Made by a program: the position numbers and the translations under genes. Below are positions 55,101-64,000 of a stretch of 64,000 nucleotides of DNA, piece after piece. The stretch is from Luidia sarsii (taxonomy: Eukaryota > Echinodermata > Asteroidea > Paxillosida > Luidiidae). The notes below the pieces were generated by a model. The model worked only from the letters and a program-made list of their open reading frames with translations. It was not told where the DNA came from and did no database searches. How positions within the stretch are numbered: position 1 is the stretch's first letter; each line of letters starts with the position of its first letter. Location: contig OX465113.1 in NCBI GenBank assembly GCA_949987565.1, positions 5,678,547 through 5,742,546 of the forward strand, read 5' to 3'.

Positions 55101-58100
55101 ATTCATTTGCATGGATTCATTGCAAACTGTAAACTCTAGGCATACATCAATGTGTTATTCAATGAGGGTTGCCCTACTCAAAACATAAGCACTGTGCGCT
55201 CAGTGCTTTGCCTGATTGCCTGCTGAAAAAAATACAGGCAGTTCAGGCATAATTCTAATGAAGTAACTCATCATAACCTACGATCGATCGCAAGGCGATG
55301 AGTTGATGCACAGAAACCATATGACCTACCACAACTTACAAATGGGTTATCAATTGTAAGCTGTGTTACAATGCATCACAAGGCTTTGTGAAATCCATCC
55401 CAGAGATGTCTTAACTACTTGACCACCATGTGGTGGATTTGAATCTGCATAGACGCAGGTAGTGTTGTATCATAGCATATGATTTTGTGGCAAGGAATTG
55501 CAAAGGAATTGAATGCAATTCAATGAGGGTTTGCCCTACTTGACTTAATAGGCACAGCAAGAGATGTCATGTGATGTTCACCTGCTGCACTGGCAAAGAG
55601 GCTGTCTAACTGTTGGGTGCCAAGGGAGCAGTGGTTCACATCCAGATGTCTGATGGCACAGGCTGGATGCATCAGCGCCCTCTGTAGGTAGCTCACATCA
55701 CCCAGATCATTGCCACCCAACTTGAGCACTCCCAGGCAGTGGAAAGCTATTAAAGAAAGCAACCTCATCATATTGTGAAAAGAAACAATCCCAGTCACCT
55801 TCATTAAAAAACAATTTGAAAAATTGGCAAAGAAAACTTTGACTGGACTGGGACTTGAACCCGAGACCTCTGTTTTCAAATCCTACTGCACTTGCCTTTC
55901 TAATCACCCTGCAACAAAGTTTGGTTAATTCCCTCAATCTGCCTGACCACTATATTTATGAAATGATTCCAGAAATTATATTTTCTATACTTCTATGGAG
56001 AATAAGATTTGAAGTCTGCAACTTACTGTTCACTTCAAGTTGTGGTGGAAATCTTAGCTCTGCTGACAGTAATTCCAGTTTCTTGAGATTTGTACTTCTG
56101 TAAAAAGACAACAATATATCCTCAGTACTCTATTCCTTCATAGATCAATCCATCTAATACCCGGTACTCCAACATTTGAATTTATTGGTATTGCTGTACG
56201 GTGGTGCTATTCTACAGTCGTGAATTGTCAAGGTTACTTAATGTGTCTCCTTGTAATTTGAAAATCTAACCTTAATGTTGGGATTTTAATAAATTACTGT
56301 AGAAATCACACCATCTTAGTTTACTGGTGAAAGTTTGGGTGTATCAAACTGCACTACACAGCCCATCATTAGGTGACAAAAGGAATTTGAAAATCACACA
56401 GACTTGCTGACACCCCCATCCGGCAAAGACTAGCTGTTTACTTGGCAAGGCCACCATCAAAGGGCTTTATCATTCAGATGGTAAGAGCACTGGTAGGCAA
56501 AACCAGAGGTCTCGGGTTCAAATCCCAGTCCAGTCAAAGTTTTCTTTGCCATTTTTAAAAAATTGGTTCAAAAGTTTCCAATCAGTTTTTCTAATTTGTT
56601 TGCCATTCAAATGTTCACACATTTTGATTGAATCCACTTATATGTAATGACACTGCCTCAAAATTGCATACAGAGAGTACCGTAAGTGCTTGCTCCAACC
56701 TTGACACTAAGTCAGACACCAGTTCCAGGTTTTCTGCTCCAACATGGCTGTCCTCAATGCGGAGTCTGCAAAGTGACCGAGTGTGTTTCTGCGCCTCCAG
56801 CAACGCCCCCAACACTTTCCTGCACGACTCTGGGAACATCACTGCAAAACATTCCAATCCAATAAAACCGTGAATAATGATTAGTTGTTAAATTTCAAAA
56901 ATTTGTGAAAAAATGGCAACAAAACTGAGGTTGAATGCTTCTGACTGGTGCCTCCAACATGAAAAAAAGACTACTTGACTATTTGGGAAGGCCGCCATCT
57001 AAGGGTTGGGTAGTTAAAGTGGTCAATCTACACAAAACCAGAGGTCTCGGGTTCATGTTCCAGTCAAGTCAAAGTTTTCTTAGCCATTTAAACAAAATTG
57101 TGCAAAAGTTCACAGTCAGTTTTTCATGAAGTGAATACAAAGAACTGTTGCAAACTGCTCACTGACTAGATGACCTGTAATACATGAATCTCCAAAGTTA
57201 GAGGGTCCGACGTTTTGATCCTAGCAGGCCCTTTCTCAAATCCTTTCTCTTCACATTTGAGAAAGGTCATGCTAGGATCGAAACGTCAGGCCCTCTAACT
57301 TTGTCAGTTTTTCATTTATTTGTTTAAGCTTAAAACAATATTGCCAACAATATGACACATTCATGTACATGTATGTATTGCATTTGACTTGTAATCAAAT
57401 ATTAGGCGCTAAGCATAAAATCCCAGTGGAGCTTTGGGTGGCCACATTTGATTCAGCAAGGCTTTTGATGCTTGTGCAAAATTTGGTACTCAAGCAGTTC
57501 TATGAAATTGGTCCCAGTATTGGAACCCACGCCTCAGCAAAGGCTATGGCTAATTGCAAAAGACGACTTACAGTTGTCTATGAAGTCCAATTCATGGAGA
57601 CCGGGCCAGTCGGCTAGCACTCTGCAGAGCATGTCACTGTAATTGAATATTTCTAGTGGGAATCCGCACAGGACTAGATGGTGTATACAATGATCCAGAT
57701 GCCTGCCACAGTGTGCACGGGGGAGTGAGCAGGGACTAGCGCAATCCTCATCCCTTGCTTCAGTGGAAGGTGTACTGCTACTGCATGTCCATGTACACTG
57801 GTCGTCTGAGGCATTCCCACAAATGTCCTCATCAGCTATTGGACTTAAAGGAGGGGCCCCTTGCCTTATGTACAGTGGAGGTCCCACATCTTCAGCGTCA
57901 CAAATTGGAGCAAAGCACTGGTCATACAGACTGCTTCCCTGCTCTTCCTCATCAACCCCCACCTCAGAATGGCCGGCTGGTTGATGATTGCGATGCAGTG
58001 ACTTAGTCCGTTCCCTCTGAATCTCACCGCAGGCTTCTGTGCAAGTGCCTAAGTGTTTACTAACGGTCAGAGCATTGCTGCATTCTTCTGTGAGGCAGGC

Positions 58101-61100
58101 TTTTCGGGACTCATTCGTCTCCCTGTCAACGCAAGGGTCCTGGTTTACAGGGGGATCCTTCCTTTCAGCTTTCATTGGCCTTGTCTCTTGGCAGCTCGGC
58201 TGACCTATGGGCCTCTTGCGGGGCGGTCTCGGATCCAGGAAAGTGCTGCATCTCTTGTTATAATGGCAAGATCTTCCAGCGCAGACTTCCAGGATGCTGG
58301 TTAGCTTGGCTGGGTCCAAGTTGGTGGGCTGCTTCAGGGTGAGTTTTCGTAGACGTCCTCGGTGAATGAGGCGTTCCAGGACATGCCTCAGAGGAAGTCC
58401 GTACTGGGGCCGATAGTGTGACAGGACCAGCTCTCTCAGATGCCTCTGTAGAATCTGCAGGACTCCCTCGCTCGCCTGAGGTAGCGACAAAGAGCAACAC
58501 AGTCTGATTGCAACTATCATGCCAGAATCTTAACACTGTGCCAACTTTGTCACGAAAGCCAATGGGAAGCTAGGGAAGATGTGACGTTCAACAAGGAGCA
58601 ACATAACAGGATTTGAAGGTGGATTTACTATGTAAGAATGCATGCCATGGCAAAAAGTGTGGCTCTGCGAAGAGCTGATAACCACATTCACTCTCCATAG
58701 AATGTATGCACATGGTGTAGGCACATAACACTTAATGATCAGTACTCTGTGTGTGTGGGAATGCTCCACTGAATTCCACCTGTGTTTTTTTTTTAATCCC
58801 ACAATGCACCGCTCATGCTCTGATTGACAGTAAGTGCGGTGCTTGTTTATATGGTCATCCTGCATGGGGGCCCCCTCAAGGACACGCCCACCATTTGACC
58901 ACAACTGCAAACCGCGATCGGCTCGCGATTTTGTGAGATGTGATTTTTTGGCCTGTGTGGACACGACAAAAAAAACAACCGGTTTTTGAACCGTAGTAGT
59001 GGAAACGGCCCTTATGTGCCATTTTCGAAACTCAATAAACAATGGGAAAAATAAATACCTGTGAAATAAATCATTAAGAGAAAACTATTTGTATAAGGGA
59101 GTCCAGTCCAGCACAATCAGACATCTGTGTGGCATTTGTCATGCTGCATATTGTATTATGGAAAGGCTGTTTGGGGAAACGGTGTACATGTAATTCTCGG
59201 ACACACATTGCACACCATGCACTCCATTGTACTACACAAAAAGGGCCCCTTTCATAGGGAGGATAATCCCTTGACGAAAGCAACACAGACTACCGAATTG
59301 TGCCACATTTGACGTGCTGATACAAATAGTGTACTCTTACTGATTTGTTTTGTGGGTATTATTATTGTTAGCAAGTTTTGGAAATGGCACTGTGACGGCC
59401 ATTGGCACTGTAATAATCCTGGCGTCAAAGGGTGAAGAGCCTGATATTTCAATCGTTGCAGGAGTTTTCTCAAAAGGAGATCTCTACTTTTGAGAAAGGT
59501 CCTCCTTGCGCCAAACATTGGTCCCTCAAAATTGTGCCGTTCAATTTTAAATAATAACATATTTGGTTCAGGAGCACACATACCTGGATGGCTGGAAGAA
59601 GGCGACTCTCGATGTGAAGGAAGGATTGACAAAACATGTCCAGTGGTCTGTGATCATCTTGAGGACTAGACAGGGGGTTTTCCAGGATCTTCAAGATTTT
59701 CTGCTGCTGTTCCTCTGTAAGGCAGATAATCAAGGAAGCACCGTCGGTGCTCAATGTATCACTTAGGTGTGGAAGGTGTACCAAGTCTGTTCTTGAAAAC
59801 TAGGAAGTAACACTTCATGGAATGAGGAGGGACTCAGGGTACTAGACCTATCCGTGTGTGTTTTGCTGGCAACCCCTTCCCCCTGTTCATTGGGGCCAGG
59901 CCGGTGACAGCCTGAAGGAGTCAGGGAACTAGACTTGTCCATGTGTGTTTGGCTGGCTACCCACCCTGCTCCTTGGGGCTAGGCCGGTGACAGCCTGAAG
60001 GAGTCATGGAACTACACCTGTCCATGTGTGTTTGGCTGGCTACTCTTCCTGTTCCTTGGGGCCAGGACGGTGGCAGCCTGAAGGAGTCAGGGTACTAGAC
60101 CTATCCATGTGTGTTTGGCTGGCTACCCCCCCGCCCCCCCCCCCCTGTTCCTTGGGGCCAGGCTGGTGACAGTCTGAGGGAGTCAGGGAACTAGACCTGT
60201 CCATGTGTGTTTGGCTGGCTACTCTTCCTGTTCCTTGGGGCCAGGACGGTGGCAGCCTGAAGGAGTCAGGGAACTACACCTGTCCATGTGTGTTTGGCTG
60301 GCTACCCACCCTGCTCCTTGGGGCCAGGCCGCGATATTTTTTTCAGTATCACATATTCGCTATGGGCCCATATGTTTGTGCACAAACAAAGTATGACGAA
60401 TTGAGTCTCAGGTCACTCAGATTGTTCACGTACGTTGTATTCGCTGTGCAGAAAGCCTTTTTGGTTGTGCAGAAAGCCTATCCCTAGCTTTAACTTTAGC
60501 TTTAACTAGTATAGCCCCTCCCCTCCCCCTTGCCCCCCACCCCGTAAATTGTTTGTGCACAAACATATGGGCCCATAGCGAATATGTGGTACGGAAAAAC
60601 AAAATCGGGGGCCAGTCCGGTGGCAGCCTGAAGGAGTCAGGGAACTAGACCTATCCATGTGTATTAGGCTTGCTACCCACCCTGCTCCTTGGGGCCAGGC
60701 CGGTGGCAGCGTTCCAACTCCTGTAGTCTTTGCTTGCATGCCTTCAGTAGAAACCGCTGTCGCCAATCAACGGACTGGTCATGGCACAGGCATCCCATTA
60801 TGGACGTGTCTCGAGGGAAAGATCTCTGATATAATTCCAGCCAGTACTGCTGTACATCAAAGCCTGTATTAAAAAGCAAAGCATGAAGGGAATGAATCAT
60901 TACTTTTGCCTTTGTGTACATTTTCCCATGGGGGCCGAGTTGGTCACGGACCGAGTTGGTTACAAACCGAGTTGAGTTGGTTATGGACCAAGTTGGTCAT
61001 GGACCGAGTTGGTTATGGACCGAGTTGGTCACGGACCAAATTGGTCACAGACTGAGTTGGTTACGGACCGAGTTGGTTATGAACCAAGTTGGTCACGGAC

Positions 61101-62726
61101 GAAATTGGTCACGGACTGAGTTGGTTATGGACCGAGTTGGTTATGGACCGAGTTGGTTATGGACCGAGTTGATTATGGACCGAGTTGGTTATGGACCAAG
61201 TTGGTCACGGACCAAATTGGTCACGGACCGAGTTGGTTATGGACCGAGTTGGTTATGGACCAAGTTGGTCACGGACCAAATTGGTCATGGACCGAGTTGG
61301 TTACGGACCGAGTTGGCCCCTCAACTCAGAGTCACAAGTCATAAAAGTCAATCCCTGTACCTTTCTCTTGGTAAGTCCTATGGACCTTGGATAAGCCAAC
61401 TGCAGATAAATGAGGACCAATCAGTTTCAGAAGTCCACCTGGTAATTCTGCAATGAAATCAGGAGGATAAATTCAATGTTTCCCTTTACAAAAAAATTGC
61501 AAAAGAAAACATCATAATATAACACCTAATGCAAATCATCTGTAAAAAAGTACACAAAAAGTTAGAAATGTATGAGTCATTTTACATTACATGAATATGT
61601 ATCTAGGCTAATGCCTTTAGTTCTGTGAAAATTTAAACAATAAATGAAAATAGCACAGGCAATTGGATTGGACTGAGACCTGACCCTCAGCCTCGGGTGC
61701 ATGATATCGGAGGCCTGGGTTCAAACTTCAAAATCTGGTCCAGACAAAGTTTTCTTTGCCATTTTTTCAATTGCAAAAAAAAAAAGGAAAAATTGGCTGG
61801 GAACTTATGAACAAATTCTGATTCAGATGTGAACAACCAAATATTGCTGCAAACCTGGCACATGAGTTCTGGGATCACACTATTTAACTCACTGGAATCT
61901 TTTGAAATTTTTAGAAGCAAATGTAAGATTTGCAGAAAGGTAGCAAAAGTTATTCTTTTCCATGGTTGTGACTTATTCATTGCTGTATAACTATAAGGCC
62001 AAAAAAAGAAGTTCTGCTTCCGATTACATGGAATTACATGCCATTTTTGTGTGTACAATTATATGGAGGCATCTACATGTGGTCAAGGCTAGAAATAGCC
62101 CAAATTCAATAATTTAGAAAAAAAAATCATTATTCGCATAAAAGGAATTGCATAAAAAACTTGGACTTTTGTCGGTAGTACACACATGGTACCATGGATA
62201 CGGACCTACAATGAGGTTGCGGTAGTCTGAGTCACTTGGACCCTTACAATCGTAATTGCGGTCCAAAAATAAATCGTAAGTACCGCTGAAGTACCGCTGA
62301 AGTACCGCTGAAGTACCACTTGTTCATCTGGACATGAGTAGAATCTGTCAGGCGCTTTTATTGAATCTTTGGATCCGATTTCCGGCACTTTTAAGGCATT
62401 CGGTTAAGAATCAGCGTTTTTGTTTATTAATTATAACTATTAGTAATAGTACTAGATGCGGTGGGACGCTAGTGCGACAATCTCAAAACTCGTTTTAAAT
62501 TAAGGGGAGCTTCTAGTCCTAGCGGCCCAGTAGCACTAGCACTTTTTAGCAGTAAGTGGGACCATGTTTACCAAGAGTACTACTAGTAGTACTACGTCTA
62601 ATGTTCTATGTCATGTGGAGCGCTTTTTTCTTTGACCTACATACCTTGGAAGGTACTTGGGTGAATACGATTCTTATCAAAGGCTTCGGAGATCTTGTGT
62701 ACGCTGAGTTCCGATAGGGAGTCCAT
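49168..62726 (-). CDS. LRRC41: LRRC41 (MUF1)-like leucine-rich repeat protein, 11 exons
   Basis: Exons in transcript order: 62726-62645, 61447-61361, 60863-60681, 59714-59584, 58475-57572, 56841-56700, 56097-56027, 55746-55582, 54455-54285, 53109-53026, 49427-49168. Phases agree throughout and the total of 2280 bp gives 759 residues (mammalian LRRC41 is about 810). The N terminus MDSLSELSVHKISEAFDKN, then ELPGGLLKLIGPHL and YWLELYQRSFPRDTS, follows the LRRC41 pattern, as does VLQILQRHLRELVLSHY with VLERLIHRGRLRKLTL. A Ser/Cys-rich low-complexity stretch of about 200 residues follows. The C-terminal half holds ribonuclease-inhibitor-type repeats (LGVLKLGGNDLGDVSYLQRA, LRELIVSHN, LRQLLWNDNNL); exon 10 is 84 bp, exactly one 28-residue repeat. 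LRRC41 is a substrate receptor for Elongin BC-cullin ubiquitin ligases. Weak points: donors of exon 3 (in a tandem repeat) and exon 6 (AAG|GTTGGA), and the last acceptor (49427 chosen by phase, 49452 possible). Confidence 0.86.
49495..49941 (+). pseudogene. Penelope-like retroelement, GIY-YIG endonuclease remnant
   Basis: The translation contains VYIGETGRPISERIKEHQRD, AVAEHAWGAGHRPNWDDVRC and REQHWYTRRIKEVIHIRLR, then an in-frame TGA at 49753, then NINRDSGIDIPGFWLPTIR. This is the GIY-YIG nuclease region at the C terminus of Penelope-like elements. It is 5'-truncated: the last exon of LRRC41 lies directly upstream on the other strand, and no reverse transcriptase is present. It lies in the last intron of that gene. 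Flanks AAAGGGGTTGT (49488) and ACAACCCCTTCA (50075) are inverted. Confidence 0.88.
49973..50006 (+). ncRNA. Hammerhead-like ribozyme motif at the 3' end of the Penelope remnant
   Basis: CTGATGA at 49973, then a stem GGTT/AACC enclosing AGCATTTAGC, then GAAACGTC. Outside, GTTGC can pair with GCAAC across a 7-nt bulge. This resembles the minimal type I hammerheads known from Penelope-like elements, but one extra A follows CTGATGA and helix III would be only the self-complementary ACGT, so activity, if any, would need a dimer. Family knowledge plus inspection; not folded. Confidence 0.45.
50085..50150 (+). mobile_element. Foldback family F2 half-unit adjoining the Penelope 3' end
   Basis: TAGAAAGGTTCTGTTGGACC, GAAATGTCAGGCCCTCTAAC and TTTTCAGATTAAAG are the F2 half-unit, placed within 80 bp of the Penelope hammerhead-like motif. 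Confidence 0.65.
50160..50560 (+). mobile_element. Second tRNA-derived SINE family (Leu/Ser-like), two partial copies
   Basis: Copy 1 has GTGGTCAAGTGGTTAAGACA (A box) and a degenerate B box AGTCGAATCCTGCCC near 50281-50340. Copy 2 near 50490-50550 has GAAATGGTTAAGATGTCTGG and GGTTCGAATCCTG. Both follow text like GTGGTGCCCACCGCTATAAA / GTGGTACCCAACGCTATACA. A minus-strand piece lies at 55405-55450. Confidence 0.7.
50985..51240 (+). mobile_element. Family S element
   Basis: Body TAATGGTTGAATGCTTCTGG, CTGGCGCCCCTAGTCCACCA and GGGAAAGGCCGCCACCAAAG, then a decayed tRNA-like part GGATATCTCAGGTAGTAAAG and GGATCAAGTCCTGATCCCGT. Intronic in the LRRC41-like gene, antisense to it. Confidence 0.78.
51886..52464. 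mobile_element. Foldback MITE with TTAA flanks (579 bp)
   Basis: TTAAAGGGGAATGAAACCCA at the left and GGGTTTCATTCCCCTTTAA at the right. The inverted arms run over 70 bp through GCTTATCTGATTGGG / CCCAATCAGATAAGC and then continue with interruptions, so most of the element is self-complementary. TTAA on both ends suggests a piggyBac-type origin. No ORF with transposase features. Confidence 0.88.
54550..55050. mobile_element. Two family S copies in opposite orientation
   Basis: 54550-54770 (+): TTTGCATCTGAAATAAAAAT, AAATGCTTCTGAC, AACCAGAGGCCTGGGTTCAG. 54830-55050 (-): its plus-strand text includes GACACTTGAACCAAGGCCTC and CAGCCCTTAGATGGTGACC. Both lie in the intron between LRRC41 exons 8 and 9. 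Confidence 0.72.
55800..55925 (-). mobile_element. Family S, minus-strand 3' portion
   Basis: Plus-strand text GGCAAAGAAAACTTTGACTG, GACTGGGACTTGAACCCGAG and ACCTCTGTTTTCAAATCC is the inverted tail and B-box region of the family. Confidence 0.75.
56380..57130 (+). mobile_element. Two family S copies flanking LRRC41 exon 6
   Basis: 56380-56615: GGCAAAGACTAGCTGTTTAC, CAGATGGTAAGAGCACTGG, GGTCTCGGGTTCAAATCCCA, GTCAAAGTTTTCTTTGCC. 56890-57130: TTGAATGCTTCTGACTGGTG, GAAGGCCGCCATCTAAGGGT, CCAGAGGTCTCGGGTTCATG and an ending GTTCACAGTCAGTTTTTC. The exon lies between them. Confidence 0.8.
57146..57306. mobile_element. Foldback family F2, palindromic copy
   Basis: GTTGCAAACTGCTCACTGAC, GTTAGAGGGTCCGACGTTTT and GATCCTAGCAGGCCCTTTCT are mirrored by TTTGAGAAAGGTCATGCTAG and GATCGAAACGTCAGGCCCTC, ending TAACTTTG. 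Confidence 0.85.
58735..59010. mobile_element. Putative hAT-like remnant, related to 22640-22855
   Basis: Shares GTGGGAATGCTCC, CACAATGCACCGCTC, TGATTGACA, GGCTCGCGATTTTGT and GGAAACGGCCCTTAT with 22640-22855. Ends are not resolved. Confidence 0.4.
59150..59445. mobile_element. Partial relative of the piggyBac-like element
   Basis: GGATAATCCCTTGACGAAAG, CCGAATTGTGCCACATTTGA and TAGTGTACTCTTACTGATTT align with GGATAATCTCTTGATAAAAG, CCGAATTGTGCCAGGTTTTA and TAGTATACTCTTATCGATTT of 33904-34598. Terminal repeats are degraded (TCCTGGCGTCAAAGGGTGAA). Confidence 0.65.
59830..60735. repeat. 83-bp tandem array, about 7 copies, overlapping the end of LRRC41 exon 3
   Basis: Units ACTAGACCTGTCCATGTGTG, TTTGGCTGGCTACCCACCCT, GCTCCTTGGGGCCAGG and GGTGGCAGCCTGAAGGAGTC repeat at 59841, 59928, 60011, 60094, 60190, 60273 and after 60630. 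One unit has an expanded C run near 60130. The last unit runs into the predicted end of exon 3 (60681). A separate MITE (60332-60609) splits one unit. Confidence 0.92.
60332..60609. mobile_element. MITE inserted in the 83-bp array
   Basis: ACATATTCGCTATGGGCCCA and TATGTTTGTGCACAAAC are mirrored by GTTTGTGCACAAACATATGG and GCCCATAGCGAATATGTGG. Arms are about 45-55 bp. GGGGCCAGGCC before it and GGGGCCAGTCC after it may be the target duplication. Confidence 0.85.
60935..61316. repeat. 15-bp tandem repeat GACCGAGTTGGTTAT, about 25 copies
   Basis: Units GGACCGAGTTGGTTA, GGACCAAGTTGGTCA and GGACCAAATTGGTCA alternate. The array lies in the intron between LRRC41 exons 2 and 3 and ends about 45 bp from exon 2. 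The 15-bp period leaves plus-strand frames open (VGHGPSWLWTEL-type), which I treat as spurious. Confidence 0.95.
61640..61860 (+). mobile_element. Family S remnants
   Basis: GGAGGCCTGGGTTCAAACTT and GACAAAGTTTTCTTTGCCAT represent the B-box region and tail; GGCTGGGAACTTATGAACAA and TTCAGATGTGAAC follow as a second family end. Rearranged. Confidence 0.6.
62276..62320 (+). repeat. Short 13-bp tandem repeat
   Basis: AGTACCGCTGA occurs at 13-bp intervals for three to four copies, in intron 1 of the LRRC41-like gene. Confidence 0.85.
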
Positions 62727-63850
62727 GATACACTGTCCCTGCACTGTACACAGTTGAGTGCAGACGTAAATCAGCGTAACTAAAACTAAGCATGTAATGG
62801 CTAATGGCTACTGCAGTGTCAGTGTCACTGACTACACTGTGAAGCTGAAGGGAACTTCGGTACTTAGTCACATTATACCGGGTTGAGTTCAAACGGAAAT
62901 CACAGTTTTAGCCTTCTTCTACCGTAGGCTGCGTGACAAACAACTTGAAGTCAAAGTCGAAAGCGTCTGCAAGATGTTCACATGTTCATAAGTGAGAGCA
63001 CGCCCTCAAGAGGCGACATCATTCACAATCAGAAACAACGAAGCTCCCTTTCCCCAAAATCCTGCTTAGGCCAAGGCGCCAGAATGGCTCCAGCTTGTGG
63101 TTTTTATTTTGGAGTTGAATCTCAGGAAGAGTATTTTTCGGAACGGGGAAAGCTTCTCAAAAACCTACGACAAAGGCCTTCCGTTTTCATCCCATGTAGG
63201 CTTACTTTAGAAATAGATAATAAATAGCTAAATAGACTTATAAGTTATAAAGACGAAGGGCGCGTACGATTCATAACTACCTCATCACGTCTTACCTGTG
63301 GTCGACTTCAGTAGCTCTACTCCGCGTCCGGATGATAAGGTAGTTGTAGCGTGGAAATCGAAGTCACTGATAACCGAGCTAACTGAACGTTTGCGGCACT
63401 TTTACCAAACCAGTTTATTGGAACTCCCCCTCATGATATCGATGGTGTAACTAAAAATAATGGTTTCTTTGTCTTTCCAACTGCTTTTGCGTTTGGGTTT
63501 GTATGTTATTTTTTCGGACGAAATGGGCCTACGTTTGGGTCAAACAAATAGGACCCTAAAGGAAAATCTGACCGGGAACTTTTGAACAATTTTGAAAAAA
63601 GGAAAGGAAACAAAAAACAATGGCAAAGAAAACGCAAGACGCGACCTGGATAATGAGGACAGTCCCAGCATCACACCGACCCATCTTGATGCGCCACATG
63701 CGATGTTGGTCTTTGTCATCTCTCAAAATACGTTTGGGCTAACTCTTTACATGCTTGAATACTCAATAAGTATGTTTCTTGGAGTTAGCCCTACTGCAAT
63801 TTTCAGGAAAAGCTGTGTTGAGTATGCTTCATACTGTATATGCTTCTAAC
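62727..63850. other. Upstream region of the LRRC41-like gene
   Basis: 5' UTR and promoter are expected just above 62726; no TATA box is obvious. GAGTACTACTAGTAGTACTA lies at 62574 in intron 1. A minus-strand family S tail (GACCGGGAACTTTTGAACAA, then CAATGGCAAAGAAAAC) occupies 63560-63660. No other exon was seen. Confidence 0.5.
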
Positions 63851-63861
63851 AGTTAGGCCCT

Positions 63862-63975
63862 ACTGTAATTTTGAGTTTACTGTACTTTTGAGTTTACTGT
63901 AATTTTGAGGTTACTGTAATTTTGAGTTCACTGTAATTTTGAGTTTACTGTAATTTTGAGTTTACTGTAATTATT
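63862..63975 (+). repeat. 17-bp tandem repeat ACTGTAATTTTGAGTTT
   Basis: Six to seven units of TTACTGTAATTTTGAGT with single-base variants. Confidence 0.93.
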
Positions 63976-64000
63976 TAGATTTTTGTATAGGCCTAATCAC

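Noticed and set aside
60914..61456. 180-codon frame with VGHGPSWLWTEL repeats
   Set aside because: Product of the 15-bp tandem repeat; it runs antisense through exon 2 of the LRRC41-like gene.
62677..62892. 71-codon minus-strand frame over the LRRC41 start
   Set aside because: It is in another frame from MDSLSELSVHKISEAF, which splices in phase to ELPGGLLKLIGPHL and matches the family.

Overview
The window is animal nuclear DNA: split genes with GT-AG introns and consistent splice phases, long AT-rich introns, satellites, tRNA-derived short repeats and a dense population of inverted-repeat (MITE or foldback) elements. Gene content points to an invertebrate deuterostome (echinoderm, hemichordate or amphioxus grade). 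I cannot fix the species. There are no bacterial features.

Layout: 1-3445 is a 58-bp satellite. 6994-19483 (+) is a ten-exon gene for a 416-residue protein with one sperm-tail PG-rich motif per exon, matching LEXM/CIMAP2. 19484-22950 is the convergent intergenic stretch. 22951-39440 (-) is a twelve-exon DMAP1 gene (508 residues) whose introns hold a 39-bp satellite (2.2 kb) and a 32-bp satellite (1.1 kb). 39755-47645 is a head-to-tail duplication of about 4 kb. Each copy has a CCAAT/TATA-like promoter and a two-exon gene for a 169-residue secreted protein with 12 cysteines that I do not recognise. 49168-62726 (-) is an eleven-exon LRRC41 (MUF1)-like gene (759 residues). Its last intron holds a Penelope-type GIY-YIG pseudogene in the opposite orientation.

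The three recognised genes have no single joint pathway: cilium/sperm microtubules (LEXM/CIMAP2), chromatin remodelling and acetylation (DMAP1), and a cullin-RING ubiquitin ligase receptor (LRRC41). As far as I recall, all three lie on the short arm of human chromosome 1, so the neighbourhood may preserve old linkage.

The most unusual parts are: (i) the near-identical Cys-rich secreted gene pair, with coding exons far more alike than their introns; (ii) dispersed foldback families whose cores look like the hammerhead-ribozyme-like 3' end of the Penelope remnant; (iii) elements combining terminal inverted repeats with tRNA-like Pol III boxes; (iv) an inverted-repeat element carrying telomere-like repeats; and (v) tandem arrays that touch exon ends or keep reading frames open. 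All exon boundaries were worked out by eye from splice consensus, phase and remembered family similarity, without transcript data.
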